Positions 1-11,512 of a stretch of 64,000 nucleotides of DNA are shown here, piece by piece. The notes beneath the pieces were generated by a model that worked only from the letters and a program-made list of their open reading frames with translations, was not told the origin of the DNA and ran no database searches. Position 1 is the stretch's first letter; every line of letters begins with the position of its first letter. A program made the translations under genes and the position numbers. The stretch is taken from NCBI GenBank assembly GCA_016630905.1, contig WBMQ01000005.1, positions 1,488,001-1,552,000 of the forward strand, written 5' to 3'. Origin of the DNA: Capillidium heterosporum (Eukaryota; Entomophthoromycota; Entomophthoromycetes; Entomophthorales; Capillidiaceae).

Positions 1-266
1 TGCCAGCTGGTGTATTACCAGTTACCAAAGTGGACCCCGAGTTGGATCAAATGGGTGATGTAAAGACTTGGCTGAAAGCTAACTTGAGATCGGATATCCT
101 TCAACTCGGTACTTGGGCACATGAAGATCTATATAGTCTATACAAACCAGATGAGATGGCTGGTCTTCCAATTGGAATTCAAGTAGCTTGTAAACGATTT
201 GAAGATGAAAAATGCTTGTATGCGATGGATATTATCGATAAATGTATTAAAAATAGGAAATTCTAA
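1..266 (+). CDS. Amidase-signature protein, 3' end only (array copy 1)
   Basis: C-terminal 87 residues of an amidase-signature hydrolase, read in frame from base 3 to a TAA at 264-266; the rest lies outside the window. It carries the family's C-terminal block (DEMAGLPIGIQVACKRFEDE). Bases 1-229 match 6867-7095 of array copy 3 with only two mismatches (positions 92 and 110), then the last dozen codons diverge abruptly, which looks like a recombination or gene-conversion edge. The catalytic part is not in view, so activity cannot be judged. Substrate unknown; family members cleave carboxamides such as acetamide or fatty acid amides. Confidence 0.9.
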   Translation, partial: PAGVLPVTKVDPELDQMGDVKTWLKANLRSDILQLGTWAHEDLYSLYKPDEMAGLPIGIQVACKRFEDEKCLYAMDIIDKCIKNRKF

Positions 267-1905
267 GATAATAGTTAGGATTGAACAATAAGTTTTATCT
301 ACTGATATTTGAGCATTATTAAACGAATATGTATATAAATATATCTCAAGTTTATTATAATAGTTTACAGCATACTATTTTCGAATTTTTAGATTGATAG
401 TAAAGTCCAACGTATACATTATGTAAAATAAGAATTTACTGATACAGTTATATATATTATTGGAAAAGTAATAGTATTTGGCTCAATTCTTTGATCTTAA
501 TTGAAACCGAAACCTATGGATTTTGCAAATTCTTGAAAGGAATATTGAAAATCAAATGAATAAAAAGGAATTAAACTGTATAAAATACCTAAAAACTGGG
601 TTTACTCTTGTAGATAAATTATCCATATATGCTAAAAGGTAATCGACCGGTTTAATTCCATTAATAAAATATATACTAGCCAAAGTTTATAGTTTAGTTT
701 GATCATGTAACCAACTTTAAAGGTTTGCTAAAATTTTGATATTTAAGAAATATTTTTCGGATACAAAGTAAATAGCGGGGCATTTATTAAGCTCGGTGCT
801 GAGTTGAATAATGGCTAAATACAAGCTTTATGAACATCGGTACTTGGCGAAATTTAAAATGGTAGAATATTATAACTGGTTCAGCGCTCCTATATTTAAA
901 AAAAATCAAAGTACTAGTTAGCAGCAGACAAGCTGATATCTCTAAAAAACTGGCATCGGATTATCCAGTACTCCATCCCTCCTTTTATAAAAAAATTCCA
1001 AATTCCAGCAGTACACTTGAGTTACAATAGATCCATGCATCAAATGTCCTTCAAATATATGTAGAAATACCCCTAAAACCTAAAAATGAAATCCCTGTAG
1101 CTGGTCAGCCAGTTGAAAGATTTATGTTGCAAAGCTTAAAATTTGCTGAGATTATAAAATTTATAGTACTTGCTTTTAAAAATATAAATATTTATAGTCA
1201 GCTCTTCATTATTCACTAACCATATTTACCAATTAGGAATATTATATCGAATTTCACTGTCTATTTTATAAGTATATTTTACGGAAACATTTAACGCCGA
1301 TGGTTTAATTATATATAAGTACGCAATGTACTCCCTATAAGAACATTTAAATTAGAGATTCTAAGAACTAATGAAAACTGCTAATGGGATCTTTAGATAG
1401 GACTTAGATATTACCTTTTTTCATAAGTATCTTTTGCCAAATGTATCGTTGGGTTGAAGATGCCAATATTTAGGAAACCAAATTGTTACTGCTAAATGGC
1501 AAAATACTTTTGTTCAAAACTAACAAAGCACAACTTTAAGTATTTTCATTATTGAACTTAAATATTCGGCTATACGACATAATCAATTCTGAGCAAATCA
1601 GCATATCCACTTAAAAATTCAGGCTAATTAATTTTGGACCAGTATATGTGAAGGTTGTCACTTTATAGTTCAAGTATCCGATCCTCAATTCTAGTGTAAG
1701 TTAACATTGTTCCTTTAGTTTATTTTATAGGAGATAAGTTGTATATTTGGAATGTTTGGCGGATTCATAAACTATTCCTCTAAAAAGAACACCGAGAGTC
1801 AAAGGGGGAAAGTTCAGATAACAGGTAGTATATATATGGAAGAAGGACATAACTTTTAAACTTTTAGTTTAACCAGTAGTTTATATTCTGACTAACAGAT
1901 AAGAA
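267..1905. other. Intergenic, AT-rich
   Basis: Spacer between amidase copies 1 and 2. No convincing coding region or RNA gene seen. A TATATATA stretch at about 1829-1836 could serve copy 2. No clear similarity to the next spacer, although the flanking genes are near-identical in places. Confidence 0.6.
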
Positions 1906-3522
1906 ATGGAGAAGGTTCAAGCAAGTCAGTATGAGTTCAGCACCATGCCTATCGAAGAGTTGGTCGAAGGTATTCGTAATTTGAGATGGAGTAGTTTGGA
2001 GGTGATGCAACACTTTATATCCAAAGCCAAATTAGCTCACGAGCAAGTGAATTGTGTTACTCAATTTCTGGAGGAGAGTGCGATAAAGGCGGCAACTGCA
2101 ATCGACGTCAAACTATCCGAAGGTGTCAAGTTCCCAGCTGAAGAATACCCGTTGCTAGGACTACCGATCTCCATCAAGGACACTATCGACATAGCAGGAT
2201 TTCCAACTGTCGCCGGATACAAGGCAAAACTAACAACTCAAGCCAAACAGGATTCCCACATCATTAGTATATTACGAAAGTGCGGCGCCATCCCATTTGT
2301 CAAAACAAACGTACCTCAGTTTTGCATGACGCCCGAAAGCTCCAACCCGGTTTACGGGACGACTTTGAACCCAAATAACAAACTTTACACACCAGGTGGA
2401 TCTAGTTCTGGGGAAGGTGCTCTCATAAAGTTAAATGGCTCTCTACTAGGTATAGGTTCCGATATAGGTGGGAGTTTACGCATCCCAGCCCATTTCTGTG
2501 GGATCTACAGCTTCAAGCCTACTTCCAGGCGGTTTCCCATGGACGGACACATCGCGTTGACACCAGGGCAAAACAACTTGGCTTTGAGTTTGGGACCTTT
2601 GGCCAGCAGGGTAGAAGATTTGCAGCATGCCTACAAATCAATTTGGTTGAAGGAGCCATTTAAACAGTGTACAGAGCTCGTACCAGTCCCATACCAAGAT
2701 GTGAAGCTCGATAGACCGCTTCGAATCGGCTACTTGGTGAGTGATGAGATGTTCCCTGCCACTCCAGCTTGTAAGCGAGCTGTCTTGGAAACAGTTGAAG
2801 CCCTTGAACAACAGGGTCATTACTGCAAAGCAATTAGCTTGGACTCGATTGAGGAGGCGTTTTTAATTTGTATGAACTTACTGGTAGCTGACTCGTGGTC
2901 CGGGATTCAACGTCACTTATCCGATGAAGGTATAGATAGTACAATCACTCAAAATATGAATGCAATCAACTTACCCTACGCTTTGAAGTACACTGGAGCA
3001 CTAGTAGCAAAGTATATCTTTGGACAGTCTTTAGTTCACGATATGTTTATCCAAGTAGGTTCACAGACGGTTGATGGTATGAATTTGATCCAACATAAAT
3101 GTCAAGTACTCCGCGAGAACCTGATGAAATTATGGGCTGACGAAGATTTGGATGCTATACTGTTACCAGTAGCTGCTATACCAGCTTTCAAGAAGGGCGA
3201 GAGTTATAAGGTTTCATCTGGATTCAGCTATTCAGCTATTTTTAATGCCTTCGATATGCCGGCTGGTGCTTTACCAGTCACTAAGGTAGACCCCGAGTTG
3301 GATCAAATAGGCAATTTGAAAACTTGGTTGAAAACTAACTTGAGATCAGATATCTATAATCGTGGAACTTGGCTACACGAAGATCTCTATGGCTGCTACA
3401 AGCCAGATGAGATGGCTGGTCTCCCAGTTGGAGTTCAAGTAGCTTGCAAGCGGTTCGAAGACGAGAAATGTCTACATGTGATGGATGTTGTTGATAGATG
3501 TATTAGAAATAGCAAGTCATGA
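1906..3522 (+). CDS. Amidase-signature hydrolase (FAAH/acetamidase-like), array copy 2
   Basis: Intronless 538-residue serine hydrolase of the amidase signature family, expected to hydrolyse a carboxamide to acid plus ammonia or amine. The Ser-cisSer-Lys triad is visible: Lys91 in LGLPISIKDTID, the GGSSSGE loop at 164-170, and nucleophile Ser190 in GSDIGGSLRIP (oxyanion-hole IGGS intact). No signal peptide or transmembrane helix, so probably cytosolic. Length matches fungal amidases (about 500-560). The first ~420 bp are nearly identical to copy 3 (5516) and very similar to copy 4 (9132), while later parts differ clearly. Substrate is not predictable from sequence: short-chain amides, aromatic amides or fatty acid amides are all possible. 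Confidence 0.93.
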   Translation: MEKVQASQYEFSTMPIEELVEGIRNLRWSSLEVMQHFISKAKLAHEQVNCVTQFLEESAIKAATAIDVKLSEGVKFPAEEYPLLGLPISIKDTIDIAGFPTVAGYKAKLTTQAKQDSHIISILRKCGAIPFVKTNVPQFCMTPESSNPVYGTTLNPNNKLYTPGGSSSGEGALIKLNGSLLGIGSDIGGSLRIPAHFCGIYSFKPTSRRFPMDGHIALTPGQNNLALSLGPLASRVEDLQHAYKSIWLKEPFKQCTELVPVPYQDVKLDRPLRIGYLVSDEMFPATPACKRAVLETVEALEQQGHYCKAISLDSIEEAFLICMNLLVADSWSGIQRHLSDEGIDSTITQNMNAINLPYALKYTGALVAKYIFGQSLVHDMFIQVGSQTVDGMNLIQHKCQVLRENLMKLWADEDLDAILLPVAAIPAFKKGESYKVSSGFSYSAIFNAFDMPAGALPVTKVDPELDQIGNLKTWLKTNLRSDIYNRGTWLHEDLYGCYKPDEMAGLPVGVQVACKRFEDEKCLHVMDVVDRCIRNSKS

Positions 3523-5515
3523 GGTAGTGATATATGCTGAACAATGAAATTTATGGATTAACATTTGAGTATTAATAAATATATCTGTGCATAGGTACCT
3601 TTTAAATTTAATATTGTATACGCCCTGTATTTCCTTGACAGTTAATAAAAGTCAAATATTCAAATTGTGTAAAAATTAGAATATGGCAGTTTTATTTAAA
3701 TAGGTTGGATTAAATGGGCTTAATTATTTGATACGAATTAGAGCGAATTTTTAAGAAATTTCAAAATCCAATTGACTAGAAAAGTTGAGCAGTACGGTAT
3801 ATATAAAAGATCAATATATTTTATAAATAAAAAAAGTTTATTGCTCCTATTAGTACTGCTATATATGGACTAAAGTTTAAATTTATCTTGGATCTCATAC
3901 TAAATACTAATAATTTGACAAAAGCTATTGGAATTTCAATACAATTTTGAGAATGTGGTTATCATTGAATGCTGTTTAGCTTGTGCCTCTACTTTTCAAA
4001 TAATAAGTTCAAAGTTTCCATATTTTATATTTACCAAAGTTGAAAAATATATAGCACTATCGTTGGTTCAAAATTCACATATTGTTAAGAATAGAATAGA
4101 ATTATAAAAATCATTAAATAGATATTTCTTTAGAGGGCTTGTCCTTGGTTCATTAAATACTACATCCCACTAAATTCTATCAATTTTCAATATATATCCT
4201 GGATTAAAAGAAATCTAGACCTCAAATACATGTAAAATATCTTTATAGATTACAGTAGCTTCATCATGACTTTTCAACAAGCTGTAGGAATTTATGATGC
4301 CAAAATTGTAATTGGAGTTAGCTAACTCAATCAACATCTAGATTTATAGACGGTCCTTCTCCTGTCATTTGCCTTATTTAATGATTAGGAAGGATTTATC
4401 AGATCATCATCTTTGTTTAATAGGCCCTACGGCTATTTAAGAAGTGCTTGGTGCCTGCTGTTCATCTATAGATAAGCTACAGTAAGCTTCCGAATGGAAA
4501 CAGAGGCTATATTCTCATAAATTTTATATAATTATATTTAAATGGCTTGTTAAGAGATAACTATAGCGTTTAATAATTTATATTTTTATGGTTAATATCC
4601 ATAGCTTCTTCCAAGTTACTTTCTAATATATATTCAATATAAAATTTTGTAATAGATCAAATCGACTTAAAAACATCAATTTGATCACTAATTTTGATTT
4701 AGAATTAAATAGTTGAATGTATGCATTTGAGTATGTGTTTGTATAACGATTATGTTATTAAATTAACATAGTATGTAATCTTTTCTTTATCTATTTGGCA
4801 GCTTGGTTCTGTTGTAAAACTTCTAAACTTTTATTCCAAATCCAAGTATAAGAATCTTGCTTGTCCATTTTAAAAACTGCAAACTGTAGTATATGCTCGT
4901 GAGCTGGGAGTATAGATATCCTTCTTCCATATTAGGCTCCTAGAACTAAAGTTATTTTCCTTTTAGAGCGACCGCTTTGCTATAAAATAATAGATAATTT
5001 CGTTTAAAATATAGAATATAGCTTGCAAATCTTTTAAATAAAAACTTATATACATTCGTAATTACCTCTAATAGTTTGAGCTGTAGTATAGATTTAACTT
5101 AATTCATGTACCTTTGAGTCAATATATCATGAAAATTTCCATCAGAGATTTTTGTTACGTAATTTTTAAATCGGTTGATAGCATTGTAAAGCAAACTAAT
5201 GGCTTAATTGCGTAATTTAAAATCGCGGCATTTGAAAACAAGTTCTATAAACGGGTTAAATAAGAATGACTACTATATAGCCCAGCTATTATTTTTTGAT
5301 TCTAGATTTTGCCTAATACTGATAGCTTATTTTATATAAGAGACCGAATACACATTCGTTATAGACCTGTGAACCAATAAGCTGTTATAAACTGCATAGA
5401 AACCAATTGAGGTAAAAGTGGTGAAAGTTGAAAATATAAATGCCGATGCTTGAACTATCCACAGGTCAAAAGCATTTTATTTTCTGATCCTTCCATTTAA
5501 ACTATCCAACAAACA
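3523..5515. other. Intergenic, AT-rich
   Basis: Two kilobases between amidase copies 2 and 3. No supported gene, RNA or repeat. Confidence 0.6.
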
Positions 5516-7132
5516 ATGGAAAAGATTCAAGCAAGTCAGTATGAGTTCAGCACCATGCCTATCGAAGAATTGGTCGAAGGTATCCGTAATTTGAGATGGA
5601 GTAGTTTGGAGGTGATGCAACACTTTATATCCAAAGCCAAATTAGCTCACGAACAAGTGAATTGTGTTACTCAATTTCTGGAGGAGAGTGCGATAAAGGC
5701 GGCAACTGCAATCGACGTCAAACTATCCGAAGGTGTCAAGTTCCCAGCTGAAGAATACCCGTTGCTAGGACTACCGATCTCCATCAAGGACACTATCGAC
5801 ATAGCAGGATTTCCAACTGTCGCCGGATACAAGGCAAAACTAACAACTCAAGCCAAACAAGATTCCCACATCATTAGTATATTACGAAAGTGCGGCGCCA
5901 TCCCATTTGTCAAGACAAACGTACCTCAGTTTTGCATGTCAGCTGAAAGTTCCAACCCGGTCTATGGTGCTACGTTGAACCCAAACAACAAGCTCTACAC
6001 GCCGGGAGGATCCAGTTCTGGAGAAGCCGCTCTCATCAAGTCAGGGGGTTCTCTTGTTGGCATAGGCTCAGATATAAGTGGAAGTTTACGCATCCCAGCC
6101 CACTTCTGTGGGATCTACAGCTTCAAACCTACTTCCAACCGCTTCCCAGTAGACGGACACATCGCATTGACTCCTGGACAGGAAAATTTGGCTTTAAGTT
6201 TAGGTCCCATGGCTAACAAATTAGAAGACTTGCAGTATACCTACAAGTCGATCCTGTTGAAGGAGCCTTGGAAGCAGTGCACAGAACTTATACCCATATC
6301 TCATCAGAACGTACATCTTGATAGACCACTTAGAGTAGGATATTTTGTCAGTGATGAAATATTCCCAGCTACCCCAGCCTGTAGACGAGCCGTTTTGGAA
6401 ACCGTCGACGCCCTTAGACAGGATGGCCATCACTGCAAAGAGATAACCTTCGATTCAATTGAAGATGCTTGCCTTGTCAATCTGAACTTAGCAATTGCTG
6501 ATTCTTGGTCTGGAATTCGACGCCATCTATCCGATGAAGGTATTGACAGTACAATTGCTATGACTGCCACTATGATTCAGCTACCATATTTATTAAAGTA
6601 TGCTGGGGCGCTAGCAGCAAAGTACCTGTTTGGACAATCCTTTGTATTTGATATGGTCACTCAAGTCGGTTCTCAAACGGTTGACGGATTATTTCAAATC
6701 CAATATAAGCGCCAAGTACTTAGAGAAAACTTGATGAAGGTTTGGTCTGACGAGAATTTAGATATTTTAGTGCTACCAGTAGCTGCCTTACCTGCCTTCA
6801 AATTAGGTGACTTTTTTAAAGCATCGGTTGGATTCAGCTATGTGTCTATGTTCAACGCTTTTGACATGCCAGCTGGTGTATTACCAGTTACCAAAGTGGA
6901 CCCCGAGTTGGATCAAATGGGTGATGTAAAGACTTGGCTGAAAGCTAACTTGAGATCAGATATCCTTCAACTCGGCACTTGGGCACATGAAGATCTATAT
7001 AGTCTATACAAACCAGATGAGATGGCTGGTCTTCCAATTGGAATTCAAGTAGCTTGTAAACGATTTGAAGATGAAAAATGCTTGTATGCGATGGAGGTTA
7101 TTGATAGATGTCTCAAGGATAAGAAGGCGTAA
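5516..7132 (+). CDS. Amidase-signature hydrolase, array copy 3, altered oxyanion-hole glycine
   Basis: Intronless, 538 residues, same start context and length as copy 2. Lys91 and the GGSSSGE loop are kept, but the motif before the nucleophile reads GSDISGSLRIP instead of GSDIGGSLRIP: Gly188 is Ser through one G-to-A change (AGT at about 6076). In FAAH the IGGS backbone forms the oxyanion hole, so this copy may have altered or weakened activity (inference). The 5' ~420 bp match copy 2 almost perfectly and the 3' ~230 bp match copy 1, so it is a mosaic of its neighbours. Otherwise intact, with no frame break. Confidence 0.92.
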   Translation: MEKIQASQYEFSTMPIEELVEGIRNLRWSSLEVMQHFISKAKLAHEQVNCVTQFLEESAIKAATAIDVKLSEGVKFPAEEYPLLGLPISIKDTIDIAGFPTVAGYKAKLTTQAKQDSHIISILRKCGAIPFVKTNVPQFCMSAESSNPVYGATLNPNNKLYTPGGSSSGEAALIKSGGSLVGIGSDISGSLRIPAHFCGIYSFKPTSNRFPVDGHIALTPGQENLALSLGPMANKLEDLQYTYKSILLKEPWKQCTELIPISHQNVHLDRPLRVGYFVSDEIFPATPACRRAVLETVDALRQDGHHCKEITFDSIEDACLVNLNLAIADSWSGIRRHLSDEGIDSTIAMTATMIQLPYLLKYAGALAAKYLFGQSFVFDMVTQVGSQTVDGLFQIQYKRQVLRENLMKVWSDENLDILVLPVAALPAFKLGDFFKASVGFSYVSMFNAFDMPAGVLPVTKVDPELDQMGDVKTWLKANLRSDILQLGTWAHEDLYSLYKPDEMAGLPIGIQVACKRFEDEKCLYAMEVIDRCLKDKKA

Positions 7133-9131
7133 AGTGTTGATTGGCTCCAAATGGAATTATAACTATTGCTATTTAAATAGGAGTAAACTTATTTGTACAT
7201 AAAATTTTTTGCTAATAATCTTTACTTATATACACTCAGTGACTTTCCAATATATTGACAGAATTTAAATGTTTGGATATCATAAGTACAATTGCCTATA
7301 GCACAACCTTATGTTTAGAAAGACAGAGTTTAACTCAACTATTTAATTTAAATTGGAATTAAAACTTAAAGGGTTTTGAAGCACAATTAACTATAATAAT
7401 TGATTAGTATAGTATAGCTAAAGCAAAATTAGATGAATTAACACATAGTTAACATATAAAGTTACAAATAAATTAATATATACTACTTTTTCAGCATCGC
7501 ATTATAAACAATCTTTTTAAAGAGTCGCATTAGTTTACAGACGTAAAGTCAATAACAAGACATATATAGAGCTTTATACAATTGGTGTTTAAGACTAAAT
7601 ATGAAGCCTAATACGCTTAATACTTACAGAAATTGTACATGTGACGAAATATTATAGATGGTTCAACGTTCTTGTGTTGCTCAAAGTGAAATATAAGCAT
7701 TAAAAACAACTGGATGTATGAACATCTCTGGAGTGGTTGGTTTTAGGTTATCCGATATTACCTTTTTCTGGACCTTTATCAAATTTCAGTACAATTGTTA
7801 TTGAGATATAGGTTTTGAATATCCTTCAAATATATCTAAAGCTAAACCTAAATTTAAACTATCTTCAATTTAATATGTAGTCAAGTTATAAATGAGCATA
7901 CTGCCAAACAAACCTTATTAAAGTAATGGCTGTTGCTTAAAGAAACTGTGCCTTTGAATTTACTTGATTCTATCAACTTTGATTTTATAGGTGATCATTT
8001 ACTCTTTACAAAACTTATTTACGAACTAGAGAAATCTTATCCCATATTCATTATTACTTGATACGTATATTTTCTTATGGAAGCACTTCACTGATAGTGT
8101 GCTCTAAATAAGTTTACTGTAGATTTTCTGAAAAATTTTTGAATCTAATATGCATCAAGTAGAAACCAAAATGAAACGACTTAAAAAGGGATCTTTCTAA
8201 AATTCAAGAACGATCTGTACAAACAAAGAACTATATTCTTTTACTATATATTAAGTATTTCCTTCAAGCTGCTTTTTACTAATTGTAGCTAGAGTAAAGC
8301 TTTGTGCCGCTCCAAATTGATTTCAAAACACTGCCTATTAATGATCAAAATTGAGTAAGTTCATTTATCTGTATATCCGAATATAAACTATATGCCCATA
8401 CTTGATTGCTTAAGTTATCCCATAAAGAATTAACTGTCAATTTGACAACTTGACCTTGTCTTTCTCGTAAAAGCTTTGATATGGATTTCCACTTTTATTT
8501 TTCAGTTCTGATTTCCAATGGTCGAAAGTAGAACCGGAATATAGGATTCCTACTTGGGGTTTCTTTGTTGCTATATATTGCATAACGGGATTGGATTGGG
8601 AATACCTATATTTTCATTTTGGAATATAGTACTGCAAGGTGGTGGAGAATCCTTATATTCATAAATGATGGATATGATTTGTGCTACTTGTGTGAGTTAA
8701 ACTTATAAAAGCTTGAGATTACCACTCTATAAATGTTAAACAGTTCAGATTATTTGGTACAGTTTAAAATGCTTAGGTAATGATCGAAATAGATGATGTA
8801 GTTACATGACAGAAAATCTAATGAGCGAACGCCACGTATAGGTCTGAAAGAATTCTTTTAGCCTATGGATAGGTAAGTGGAGAAACTACTACAAGATTTA
8901 GATATCAGTTTCTTTGTTCTATATTTCGGACAATCACAACACTTTAGCCTACTTTAAATTAGAAATCAGATGCATGCTAGCGAGGCACATGTGGATGTAA
9001 TAAATTGCTCTTCAAATAGGATTGCAAACTAACAAAGGCCAAAGTGGTAAACTAAGATATAAATACTGGGTCCAATCCAATTTTCAAAAGTTTGACTTGC
9101 AGTGTTACCAACCTTCACCTTTCAACAAGCA
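7133..9131. other. Intergenic, AT-rich
   Basis: Two-kilobase spacer between amidase copies 3 and 4. Nothing gene-like supported. Confidence 0.6.
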
Positions 9132-10773
9132 ATGGAGAGAATTCAAGACGATCAGAATGATTACAACGCCATGCCTATCGAAGAGTTGGTCGAAGGTATC
9201 CGCAATTTGAGATGGAGTAGTTTGGAGGTGATGCAGCATTTTATATCCAAAGCCAAGTTAGCCCACGAGCAAGTGAACTGTGTTACCCAATTTTTAGAAG
9301 AGAGTGCGATAAAGGCGGCAACTGCAATCGACGTCAAGCTATCTGAAGGTGTCAAGTTCCCAGCTGAAGAATACCCGTTGCTAGGACTACCAATCTCCAT
9401 CAAGGACACTATCGACATAGCAGGATTTCCAACAGTTGCTGGATACAAAGCAATGTTATCTACGAAGGCTAAACAGGATTCCCACATCGTCAGTATTTTG
9501 CGAAGGTGTGGTGCCATCCCATTCGTCAAAACGAACGTACCTCAGTTTTGTATGTCAGCTGAAAGCTCCAATCCAGTTTACGGGAAAACTTTAAACCCAG
9601 TCAACAAACTTCATACACCGGGCGGGTCCAGCTCGGGAGAAGGTGCCCTTATCAAATCGGGCGGTTCCATTTTAGGTATAGGTTCGGATATAGGTGGAAG
9701 CTTACGTATCCCAGCTCATTTTTGTGGGATCTACAGTTTTAAACCAACCTCCAATCGTTTCCCAATGGATGGACATTTCGCCTTCACTCCGGGGCAGGAG
9801 AACTTGGCCCTAAGTATAGGACCTATGGCGACTAGGGTGGAAGACTTGAGCTATATCTATGAATCCGTTTTGAAGAAGGAACCTTGGAACCAATGTACCG
9901 AACTTACTCCTGTACCCTTCCGAAATATAAAACTCGATAGACCTCTCAGGGTTGGATATTTTGTAAACGATGAGATGTCTCCCGCTACCCCGGCTTGTAG
10001 ACGAGCTGTCTTGGAAACCGTTGAAGCCCTTAGAGAAGAGGGGACACCACTGTAAAGAGATCACTTTTGACATGATTGAAGAGACTTGCTTGGTTGGTAT
10101 GCACCTGTTAGCAACCGATATGTATGTTGGAGTTCAACGCTACCTGTCCGATGAAGGTATTGACAGTACACTTACCACGGATGCCAGTGTCCACAACTTA
10201 CCATACGCGCTGAAATATGCTGGAGCACTCATAGTAAAGTACTTATTTGGTCAATCTTTTGTCTTCGATATGGTAACTCAGATTGGTCACCAAACGATCG
10301 ATGGGATGAACCAGATTCAACGTAAGCGTCAAATACTCCGCGAGAACCTGATGAAGGTTTGGGCTAATGAGGATCTGGATGTCTTGCTGTTACCTGTAGC
10401 CGCTATACCGGCTTTCAAAACGGGTGAGAGCTACAAAACTGCGACTGGGTTCAGTTATGTGACCATGTTCAACGCCTTCGATATGCCAGCTGGAGTTCTA
10501 CCAGCTACCGAAGTAGATCCCAAACTGGATCAGATGGGCAACCTGAAGATTTGGTTAAAGACTAACTTGAGGTCAGATGTTCTTAATCGTGGTACTTGGG
10601 CTCATGAAAATCTCTATGGTTCATATAAACCTGATGAGATCGCTGGCCTCCCAGTTGGAGTCCAAGTAGCTTGCCGAAAGTTCGAAGATGAAAAGTGCTT
10701 GTATGCAATGGGTGTTATTGACAAGTGTATTAGGAATAAGAAAAAGCGTGGCAATAGCTTAAGTCAACAGTGA
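9132..10773 (+). pseudogene. Amidase-signature gene, array copy 4, single-base frame break
   Basis: Start chosen at 9132 because it aligns residue for residue with the starts of copies 2 and 3; an in-frame start at 9102 would add ten unaligned residues. Triad residues present (IKDTID, GGSSSGE, GSDIGGSLRIP). The frame runs to a TAA at about 10053, but the homologous protein (GHHCKE, then the C-terminal half) continues in the +1 frame to 10771-10773. One extra base between about 10031 and 10043 (CTT AGA GAA GAG GGG region) explains it. Both halves are well preserved, so this is a very young pseudogene, a sequencing or assembly error, or a +1 frameshift site. With one base ignored it encodes about 546 residues, slightly longer at the C-terminus than its paralogues. 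Confidence 0.85.
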
Positions 10774-11512
10774 TAGTTTCTACTAACATATGCGTATGAA
10801 TAAATTTGATTTCACTTAGGTGTCTGTCCTTATGATCGATACTAAACTTGATATATATATTTGGCTTTTTCAGGTGCAGACAACATAATCCAAATAGAAA
10901 GATGATATAGAACGTATGGAACTCTTTGAAGTAGGTCCATTGTCAAATAAACTGCAGTCTAATATTTATATTTCTTGAAGTACATTCTACCCTACACATC
11001 CTTTTTCCTACATTGTCCAAGCTAGGCAAAGCTTTATTTCCCAAATTGTTTTGTATTAAGCACTTTATACCTCTCCTTTCATATTATGTCTTTATCTTCC
11101 TCTACTCTATATTCACTACCTACTTATAAGCATACTTTTCATTACCAAGAATAAAACTCAAGCGCTTGTATGGCAGCCATATTTTAACTCCATTTTTTGC
11201 TTTTAAGATGGAATCCTAAACTAGTTCGGGGTAGAGTTTTACAAAGAACTGAATAGAAAACAACCTCTATATGCTGTCCAGCCACTATAAAACACTTGAA
11301 AGCTTTCCCTATCCCAAGCTGTCAGATATGTATCAAAATAATCTGATAGGAGCTAGTATACTCGATCTCTTTATACTCAGACAGACTTTTGTGAAAATAT
11401 ACATTCTTGTATTATAACTTGGGATGTGACGTAATTGGGATTTTAACTTGAGATTGTTTTTTGCCAAAGTTTGGTTGTTTTTTGTAATCAAAAACTAAGT
11501 AGATTTATAGCT
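10774..11512. other. Intergenic
   Basis: Spacer between the amidase array and the CWF19 gene. No gene supported. Confidence 0.6.

Noticed and set aside
9022-9210. Frame overlapping the start of amidase copy 4
   Set aside because: Shadow of the amidase reading frame.
11427-11434. TGACGTAA (ATF/CREB-like octamer) about 80 bp before CWF19
   Set aside because: A single 8-mer in this much intergenic DNA is not significant without conservation.
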